Shown piece after piece: positions 58,196 to 64,000 of a DNA stretch of 64,000 nucleotides (position 1 is its first letter; each line of letters opens with the position of its first letter). The stretch is from Bacillota bacterium (GTDB taxonomy: Bacteria > Bacillota > Clostridia > Christensenellales > JAEXRW01), in contig JAEXRW010000005.1 in NCBI GenBank assembly GCA_023454175.1, positions 10,397-74,396 on the forward strand. Reading direction: 5' to 3'. The notes under the pieces are model-generated. The model saw only the letters and a program-made list of their open reading frames with translations, was not told where the DNA came from and did not search any database. The position numbers were made by a program, and so were the translations under genes.

Positions 58196-59170
58196 TCAGT
58201 GCTTTTTGATGTCTGACAGTGCGTTTGTCAGCAGCGGTATGACCTTATCCTTGGTGGGCTTTGCCCCGGTGGCGCCCATGGTGCTGCCCTTTATCACGCT
58301 GATGACAGTGGGAGGGCTGCCCCCCTTCAGTGTGCCATACGTGTTGATCGTCTCGCCTTTTGGGTAACGCAGCAGGCTGATGGTGAGGTCCTGGCGCTGT
58401 GCGGCGCCGCCATTGCTGTAGCGCCCCACGGTCACCCGCTTGGTTTCCAGCAGGATGATGTATTCGGCTTCGTCGAGGGTGAGCGGCAGCAGTTTCTCGG
58501 GCAGCGCTGCCGTCAGGCTCATGTCTATGGCATAATCGGTTCCGCTTTTTGTATACACCAGCGCCTTGCCTTTGGCCTTTTTGCCGCATATGGCCAGCAG
58601 TGCGCCTTTATCGTCCTTGAAAGCGTAGGTCAATCCGCCGTAAACCAGGCTCATCGCATCCGTCCCGTTGTCAAAATGTTTGTAAAGGATGTCATGGAAC
58701 GAGCGCATGAGCGCCAGCTGCGGTTCCAGTTCTTTTTGGGATTTATTCTTTGCTGCCTGCCTGTATCTGTCCGCCCAGACAACCATGTCCACCGCCGCCT
58801 CGTGTCCCTTGAACATGCTGCACAGTGTATCGTACGGATCGCTTCTGCCGGCCTTGTATTCCTTGTTCACGATCTCCCCGGCGGTCTTGTAATCCCCTGC
58901 GGCGAGCAGAGACTCCAGGAGGGCGGCTATCTGTTTTTTGTCATTCTTCTTGGCCAGCACCGTATATTGGCTCATGGGATCGCTCATATCCAGGGACACA
59001 GTTGGCTCCGGTGTCGACGTTGCGGTTTTCCTGGGCGTTTTTACCGGCGTTTTTGTTGCTGCCGCAACCGATGGCTTGGGGGATTGGCTTTTTTTTACCG
59101 GCACCATGCTGCACGCACATAAACCGGTTATCAAAATAGCCAGGGTTAACAGAGCTGCCGCTCTTTTCAT
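58196..59170 (-). CDS. Lipoprotein of unknown function, trio member 1
   Basis: 324 residues. Lipobox LCAC, then a Lys/Pro/Thr linker and a helical domain with FKGHEAAVDMVVWAD, followed by a beta domain with YSNGGAAQRQDL and GGSPPT. The same landmarks occur in the next two genes. The start at 59170 is chosen for AGGAGGT ten bases upstream; the ATG three codons earlier overlaps that site. The function is unknown. Confidence 0.68.
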   Translation of the reverse strand: MKRAAALLTLAILITGLCACSMVPVKKSQSPKPSVAAATKTPVKTPRKTATSTPEPTVSLDMSDPMSQYTVLAKKNDKKQIAALLESLLAAGDYKTAGEIVNKEYKAGRSDPYDTLCSMFKGHEAAVDMVVWADRYRQAAKNKSQKELEPQLALMRSFHDILYKHFDNGTDAMSLVYGGLTYAFKDDKGALLAICGKKAKGKALVYTKSGTDYAIDMSLTAALPEKLLPLTLDEAEYIILLETKRVTVGRYSNGGAAQRQDLTISLLRYPKGETINTYGTLKGGSPPTVISVIKGSTMGATGAKPTKDKVIPLLTNALSDIKKH

Positions 59171-59234
59171 AGGGATCATACCTCCTGCTCATTTTTTACG
59201 TGTAACATCTGCAGCCATTTCGGCATAAGGATCA

Positions 59235-60137
59235 TCAATCAAGCGCTTCAATGTATTGCAGCGCGCTCGCCAGCACTTTCGCCACATCCGCTGGTTTGGG
59301 GTGTGCGCCGCTGGCGCCCGCCATGCTCCCCTTGGCTGTGGTGATGCTCTGGGGCGGGTCTGTGCCATAGATGGTGTCGTAGGAATACAGCACTTCCTTG
59401 TCGGGGTAGTGCAGGATGCTGATATCCAGCGCAATGCGCCGCGCATCTCCTCCGTTTGAGTAATAGCCTACCACCCGCGCTGTATACTCCAGCATTACCA
59501 CATATTCTGTCTCCGCAGGAGATGCCGGGATCAGCTCATCCGGTAAAACTGCTGTCAGGCTCAGGGAGATGCTGCGCGCATTGTTGTTGTTGATATAGAC
59601 CAGCGCTTTCTTTTGTCCGGCAATGCCGCAGGATTCCAGCAGCTTGCCATCGTCATCGGCGCAGCCTGTTTTGAAGGAAAGCGCGTGTTCCATCGCGTCA
59701 GCTTCGTTGCTGAAATGCTTGTGCAGTATACGGTGGTAGCTGCGCATCAGCGCCATCCGGTCGTTCAGTGTATACGCGGCGGCCTTCTCATACCGGGCGG
59801 ATGTACTGGCGTACAGTGCATCCCATACCTGCATGTCCACCGCCTCCTCGTGTCCTTCAAACATGGTGCACAGCAGGGTATATTCGTACATCCTTCCTTT
59901 TTTGTGTTCCTGTGTTACGATAGCGCCTGCATCCGTGTAGGCCCCGCCCGCGAGCAGCGTATCCACGAGGCTGCGGATGGCGCTGGCATCCTCCTGCGCC
60001 GACAGTTTTGCGTATTCCCCTGCGGGGTCGGACGGCAGTGCCGGTGCAACGCTTTTCACGGCAGGCTGTATGGCCGTACAGCCGCATAAAAGTACAGCCA
60101 GTACGATCATCAGAAATGCGGAACCTGTTTTTTTCAT
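59235..60137 (-). CDS. Lipoprotein of unknown function, trio member 2
   Basis: 300 residues. Lipobox LLCGC, mature domain opening AKLSAQEDASAIRSLVDTLLAGG, then FEGHEEAVDMQVWDA, YSNGGDARR and HYPDKEVLYSYDTIYGTDPP. It aligns with trio members 1 and 3. GGGAGGAATACAAACC precedes the start at 60137. Confidence 0.7.
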   Translation of the reverse strand: MKKTGSAFLMIVLAVLLCGCTAIQPAVKSVAPALPSDPAGEYAKLSAQEDASAIRSLVDTLLAGGAYTDAGAIVTQEHKKGRMYEYTLLCTMFEGHEEAVDMQVWDALYASTSARYEKAAAYTLNDRMALMRSYHRILHKHFSNEADAMEHALSFKTGCADDDGKLLESCGIAGQKKALVYINNNNARSISLSLTAVLPDELIPASPAETEYVVMLEYTARVVGYYSNGGDARRIALDISILHYPDKEVLYSYDTIYGTDPPQSITTAKGSMAGASGAHPKPADVAKVLASALQYIEALD

Positions 60138-60189
60138 GGTTTGTATTCCTCCCAGGGCCCGGTGTATATACATTGCTGATTCCACATCA

Positions 60190-61077
60190 TCACTGCAGCC
60201 CTGCAATATAGTCAAATGCCTCTGCCAATACCGGCGCCATCGCCGCTCCATCTGGATCGTGGCCGCTTCTTCCCTGCTTGTCCCCCTTCGTCACGGTAAT
60301 CGTTTTGGGCGGGTCGCTCCCTTCGATGGTTGGGTATGTCTTGAGCACCTTTCCATCCGGATAATGCACCACGCTGATCTCCAGCAGTACCCTCTCGGCT
60401 GCGCCGTTGTTGGTGTAAGTGCCCACTTTTTGGGTGGTGTAATGCAGTGAAACCACGTATTCCACTTCTCCCAGGGAGGAAGGCAGCAGTGGATCGGGCA
60501 GGCACGCGCTCAGCCCCAGCTTCACCTCTTCTTCTTTCAAGCCATACCGCGGGGCGATATATATAAGTGCCTTGCCCTTGGCCGCCTTGCCGAATTGGGA
60601 GCTGAACTCGCCTTCGGGCTCCTTCAGCTCCAGATACTGTTGGTCCCCCACATGTGCCAATGCAGTCTGTGTATCCTTGAAATGTAAGAATAACAGGTCA
60701 TGGTATGTCCGCATCAATTCGAGCTGGTTTTCCACGGTCTTGCGTTTGTTGATATAACTCACGATTGCACTGTTATACAAACAGCTCCACGCATCCATAC
60801 CCACCGCAGTCTCATGCCCGGCGAAACTTTTTTGCATCTGGTCATATTTATACTTGTACAGGCTTGCCGTGTTGTTCTTGCCCACTTCAGTGAGGACTGC
60901 CCCTGCGTTTTGGTAATCTTTTGCCCGCAGCAGGTCATCAACCAGTCGGGTGATTCCGTCCGCATCGTCTTTTTTTTCCAGCTTTGCGTATTCCCCCAGG
61001 GGATCTTTGTGCACCGCACAGCCGCATACAGCGAAGATAAAAATGACTGTTATGAAGATTGTTAGCGTCTTTTTCAT
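60190..61077 (-). CDS. Lipoprotein of unknown function, trio member 3
   Basis: 295 residues. Lipobox VCGC, mature start EYAKLEKKDDADGITRLVDDLLRA, FAGHETAVGMDAWS, YTNNGAAER and HYPDGKVLKTYPTIEGSDPP. First in transcription order of the trio and preceded by the palindromic module at 61150-61237. The ribosome site is AGGAGG. Confidence 0.7.
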   Translation of the reverse strand: MKKTLTIFITVIFIFAVCGCAVHKDPLGEYAKLEKKDDADGITRLVDDLLRAKDYQNAGAVLTEVGKNNTASLYKYKYDQMQKSFAGHETAVGMDAWSCLYNSAIVSYINKRKTVENQLELMRTYHDLLFLHFKDTQTALAHVGDQQYLELKEPEGEFSSQFGKAAKGKALIYIAPRYGLKEEEVKLGLSACLPDPLLPSSLGEVEYVVSLHYTTQKVGTYTNNGAAERVLLEISVVHYPDGKVLKTYPTIEGSDPPKTITVTKGDKQGRSGHDPDGAAMAPVLAEAFDYIAGLQ

Positions 61078-61149
61078 GAAGACAGACCTCCTGTTAATTT
61101 CGACGATTCAATTGGAGGACACCTGCTTCGGGCCTCGCATGGCAGGTAT

Positions 61150-61237
61150 TGTCCATGACAACTTGTCATTGACAAGTCCAGCATAGCAAAATAAAAAAGC
61201 CCAAAGGGATGCAGGCTGCACACATTTGGGCTTTTAT
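61150..61237 (-). promoter_or_regulatory. Repeated terminator-plus-palindrome module, copy 2
   Basis: Counterpart of 51308-51394. On the minus strand it has a hairpin GCCCAAA / TTTGGGC (61199-61231) with T-run TTTTTTATTTT, which terminates the kinase gene. Then comes a perfect 17-base palindrome ACTTGTCAATGACAAGT (61161-61177) about 85 bases before the lipoprotein start at 61077. The palindrome is a candidate operator. Confidence 0.7.
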
Positions 61238-61254
61238 ATAGAATTATTGATCCT

Positions 61255-63036
61255 TCATTTATAGGTTATTTGAATATCCGTTCCCGCCAACGCCTGCGCC
61301 GCATCGCGCATATCCCCGGTCAATGTGACCGTTTCAAGATCCGGCAGCGCTTTCAGGGGTGTGAGGTCCAGCCTCGGCATGTTCCACACGCCGATGTTTT
61401 TCAGGTCTGGCAGGCTTTCGATTCCCGACAGGGATTTTAGTTTCACGCCGTCCAGTTCCAGATTTTCCAGCTCCTTGATACCCTTGAGTTCGTTGACCGA
61501 GGCAAGTGACGAGGCAGCGATCTTGATCGAGTGCACAGTTTTATCCTTTAAATACGGCAGGTATTTGTCCGTATCCATATTGATCATATGCAGGTAATCG
61601 AGTTCCCCCAGAGATGCCAGGGCAGAATAATCATCCGCCAGGCAGTCAACCAAGATGAGTTCCCTGATACCGGTGCAATCGGCCAGCGGAGATAGATCTG
61701 TCACGGCTTCGCAATGCGTCAATGCAAAATGCTTCAGCCTCGGAAGCTGGCGGATGATGCCGATATCCGTTATGGGACATTCATACAGTTCAAGTGACTG
61801 AAGGCTGCTGAGTTGCATTAACGGGGAAAGGTCCGTGAAATCCTGATGCCCCAAACTCAGGTTTTGAAGGTTCTTCAGCCTCTCGATATCGTTGAGGTTG
61901 GAAATGCTGCCGTTTCCCGCCGCGATCTCACCGCGGTCCACCTTGCCGCGCAGTTCGTTCATTTCCGCCTGTGTTTTGGCAATACGGCCTGCGTATATGT
62001 ACAGTTCCTTGACGTTATCCAGTTCTTCATTTCGGATGGGCTCATGCTCCGTTTTGCCGAGCTGGAGCCGTACCGCCTGGTCCAGGATCGGTTCATCAAA
62101 GTATACATTGGAATTGCTATAGAAAATCGGCGGGCGCACATCGGTAAACCTGCCCAAAGCAAAGCCTCCCGCCAAAAACACGATGCAGGCCATTGCTGCG
62201 CAGGCCCAGCGGAGTGCCCGTTTTTGCCTTGAGCCATCTGAATAACGCAGAGCGGTTTTCACCCTGGCAGCGGAAACATACCTCTTTTCGGGTGCAAAAG
62301 CAGCGCATTTCCCCAAGATCTTCCGCAGGCGCGGTTTATTTATTTCGGGCAATGCTTTTTCGGTTTCCATTTCGCCGGTCAGCATCCAGCCAAGCAGCAC
62401 GCCCAGCGAGAAAATATCCGCCTTGCAGTCGGTCTGGGAAAAACCGTACTGCTCAGGCGCCGCAAAATACTTCGTGGCAAAGCACACGGTATCCTCCCGG
62501 GCCTGCTCGTTGTATACGCGCGATATGCCGAAGTCGATCAGTTTGATATGGCCTTCTTTATCGATGATGATGTTCTGTGGTTTGATATCCCGGTGGATGA
62601 CGGGGGGTGTCTGTCCGTGCAGATAGGCTAGAATGTCGCACAATTGCATTCCCACCGAAACAGCTGTATCCTGCGTGAAGCCCGTTTCAGAAGCGTAGAC
62701 ATCCAGCGGCTGCCCTTGCGCGTATTCGCGCACTACGCACAGCATGGATTCATTGCGGTATTCTCCGGCAAAGGCAGGCAGCCCGGAGTGGCACAGGTTC
62801 TTCAGGAGTTCGTTCTCGGTAGTGGAGGAAAGCAGCGCAGGGTTTATGTAACACTTCGCCACATGGTATACGCCGGTATTTCGGTCTTTGACCAGTAGCG
62901 TCTCCCCTGCATCGCTTCGGGCAAAGCACTCCATGATCTCGTAATCATCCAGGAATCCTTCGGGATAGCGGCTTCCCTTGAAGCCTTTCCGGAAAGCTTC
63001 AAGCAGCGACTTATCCTTGAATGGGGACTCACCCAT
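61255..63036 (-). CDS. Membrane Ser/Thr protein kinase with extracellular LRR domain
   Basis: 593 residues. Eukaryotic-type kinase (about 30-265): VAK near 61, HRDIKPQNIII with Asp150, IDFGISR with Asp168, APEQYG near 194. A membrane segment follows (about 276-297). The outside part (~305-593) has the same cap motif as the neighbouring LRR lipoproteins (YFDEPILDQAVRLQLG) and about ten LRRs. PASTA domains, usual for bacterial sensor kinases, are absent; the layout is like a plant receptor kinase but with the kinase first. The glycine loop is degenerate. It starts ATG 63036, overlapping the preceding XRE gene by 8 bases, so coupled. Confidence 0.85.
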   Translation of the reverse strand: MGESPFKDKSLLEAFRKGFKGSRYPEGFLDDYEIMECFARSDAGETLLVKDRNTGVYHVAKCYINPALLSSTTENELLKNLCHSGLPAFAGEYRNESMLCVVREYAQGQPLDVYASETGFTQDTAVSVGMQLCDILAYLHGQTPPVIHRDIKPQNIIIDKEGHIKLIDFGISRVYNEQAREDTVCFATKYFAAPEQYGFSQTDCKADIFSLGVLLGWMLTGEMETEKALPEINKPRLRKILGKCAAFAPEKRYVSAARVKTALRYSDGSRQKRALRWACAAMACIVFLAGGFALGRFTDVRPPIFYSNSNVYFDEPILDQAVRLQLGKTEHEPIRNEELDNVKELYIYAGRIAKTQAEMNELRGKVDRGEIAAGNGSISNLNDIERLKNLQNLSLGHQDFTDLSPLMQLSSLQSLELYECPITDIGIIRQLPRLKHFALTHCEAVTDLSPLADCTGIRELILVDCLADDYSALASLGELDYLHMINMDTDKYLPYLKDKTVHSIKIAASSLASVNELKGIKELENLELDGVKLKSLSGIESLPDLKNIGVWNMPRLDLTPLKALPDLETVTLTGDMRDAAQALAGTDIQITYK

Positions 63037-63487
63037 TGATGTCATCACCGCCCAGTAATGTGGCATGGATATCTTCCAGCAGACCCTGCGTCTCATCGAT
63101 GCTCTTTTGGTGCTGAATGCAGAAAAGGATTGCCGCGTCCCGCTCGTCCTTTACATACAGCGCGCTTTTGCGTGCCACCTGCAGCAGCCGCTGTGTGCCC
63201 TCCTCATCCAATCCCAGTCCGAAAGCGAGCTGGATTACTTTGTCGCGGGAAGGCTTGCGCCTGCTGTTGAAAAGCTGATGCCCGTAGGTCCGGTCGATGC
63301 CTGCCCTTTTGATGACCTCCCCGCGTGATAAGCCCAAAGCCAGGCATAAATCCGTGATGTATTCATGTAAGGGAGGTAAGCCCAGTTGGTCTTTGTTCTT
63401 CACCAGGAAATCTTTCACGTTGGGCGCTTCAAGAAGTCTGCTCTTGACCAACGGCGTGGGCAGGCTTTCCGGTCGGGTGGGAGGCAT
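63029..63487 (-). CDS. XRE family regulator coupled to the kinase
   Basis: 152 residues. Helix-turn-helix in LSRGEVIKRAGIDRTYGHQLFNSRRKPSRDKVIQLA (about 60-95), a helical tail follows. Its stop codon lies inside the kinase start (8-base overlap), so the two are made together. It may be a DNA-binding substrate or effector of the kinase. Start ATG 63487 has AAGGAG at good spacing; the ATG three codons upstream overlaps that site. Confidence 0.85.
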   Translation of the reverse strand: MPPTRPESLPTPLVKSRLLEAPNVKDFLVKNKDQLGLPPLHEYITDLCLALGLSRGEVIKRAGIDRTYGHQLFNSRRKPSRDKVIQLAFGLGLDEEGTQRLLQVARKSALYVKDERDAAILFCIQHQKSIDETQGLLEDIHATLLGGDDING

Positions 63488-63804
63488 ATGTATCATCTCC
63501 TTGCATAATGAAACAGGTTAGTCCTGTTCCCGGTCCGCTCTTTCCAGCCGGTGTTGGGTCCTATGATGGCAGAGCCAAAAAAATAAAACTGTCCGGAATA
63601 CTCAATGAGTCGAATAATGTCGCATTTACATATGTGATTATACACGATTCCTTTGATGATTAGTAGACGAAAACAGAGGGATTTGGTACAGTCTACCATG
63701 GTCTTTGCCAAACGTTCAAAAATACGTAAATTCTGCTCAATAGAAAAGTGAAAACCCCCTGCTTTTGAACTGCACCCCAATAAACGGACATTGAGTAAAA
63801 GAAG

Positions 63805-63835
63805 CCTCCTGTTGTAGGATACCTACAGCAGGAGG
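63805..63835 (+). promoter_or_regulatory. Hairpin that buries the transposase ribosome site
   Basis: CCTCCTGTTGTAGG-ATA-CCTACAGCAGGAGG: 14-bp stem whose 3' arm contains the AGGAGG before the transposase ATG (63845). Read-through transcripts from outside would hide the ribosome site, a known control in IS elements. Confidence 0.75.
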
Positions 63836-63844
63836 TGTTTTCAT

Positions 63845-64000
63845 ATGGGTCGGAAATGGACAGATATCAAGTTGCTGGAACCAGAAATCATCCAGATGCG
63901 GAAGGAAGGACGGACACGGCGGGAAATAGCTGATGCACTGGGGCTGGAAAAGGGGCAGGTAAAGAATTGGATCAGCCGGTATAATCGCCATCAAAAGGAC
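63845..64000 (+). CDS. IS3-type transposase OrfA, N-terminal part
   Basis: 52 codons visible. MGRKWTDIKLLEPEIIQM, then MRKEGRTRREIADALGLEKGQVKNWISRYNR forms a helix-turn-helix as in IS3-family OrfA. The AGGAGG site is 9 bases upstream, inside the hairpin. The rest is outside the window. Confidence 0.8.
   Translation, partial: MGRKWTDIKLLEPEIIQMRKEGRTRREIADALGLEKGQVKNWISRYNRHQKD

Larger units (their letters stand above)
63765..64000 (+). mobile_element. IS3-family insertion sequence, left part
   Basis: The IS end TGAACTGCACCCCAATAAACGGACA (from ~63766) matches IS3-family terminal repeats in Gram-positives, followed by the start of an OrfA-type transposase gene. The element runs off the window. 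The insertion lies ~280 bases upstream of the XRE-kinase operon. Confidence 0.75.

Overview
The window reads as chromosome of a Gram-positive anaerobe of the Clostridia (Bacillota) with fairly GC-rich genes and AT-rich promoters. This is inferred from strong AGGAGG-type ribosome sites, several TTG and GTG starts, a c-di-AMP (ydaO) riboswitch, PadR/DUF1700/DUF4097 and XRE/DUF2975 gene pairs, a YtaF-like membrane protein, many lipobox lipoproteins and an IS3-type element. No species can be named from sequence alone.

Region by region. 0-5 kb: a partial aconitase, a decayed methyltransferase fragment, a flavodoxin-like protein and an orphan DNA methyltransferase, all on the minus strand. 5-16 kb: a small protein, a flavin reductase-like protein, a lipoprotein metallopeptidase, a YtaF/MntP-type membrane protein, two paralogous PQQ-type beta-propeller proteins flanking a DUF421 protein, and a P-type cation ATPase. 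16-31 kb: a DUF2207 membrane protein, an AlaX-type editing protein, an acyltransferase, a PopT/DUF368 protein, a lipoprotein hydrolase, a DMT exporter, a dapB-like gene behind a c-di-AMP riboswitch, a glycosyltransferase and three lipoproteins. 31-45 kb: a PadR-DUF1700-DUF4097 envelope operon, a CPBP protease operon, an XRE-DUF2975 pair, corA with a short leader ORF, a GT4 glycosyltransferase, a Cache-PAS-GGDEF-HD-GYP protein, an MFS transporter and tRNA-Ala(GGC).

45.8-63.5 kb is the most unusual part: nineteen genes in a row on the minus strand. They encode Cys/His-repeat proteins, a double SPASM protein without a recognisable radical-SAM cluster motif, a four-member family of LRR lipoproteins, a three-member family of unknown lipoproteins, two XRE regulators, and a Ser/Thr kinase whose extracellular half is the same LRR domain as the neighbouring lipoproteins. 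A near-identical terminator-plus-palindrome module occurs twice inside the locus, which suggests co-regulation. The likely theme is cell-surface sensing, but the function is unknown.

Two non-coding elements stand out. One is a four-hairpin repeat of about 147 bp, found downstream of the P-type ATPase and of corA, whose stems show compensatory changes. The other is the c-di-AMP riboswitch, with a terminator and a possible antiterminator, in front of the dapB-like gene. The window ends inside an IS3-type insertion sequence.
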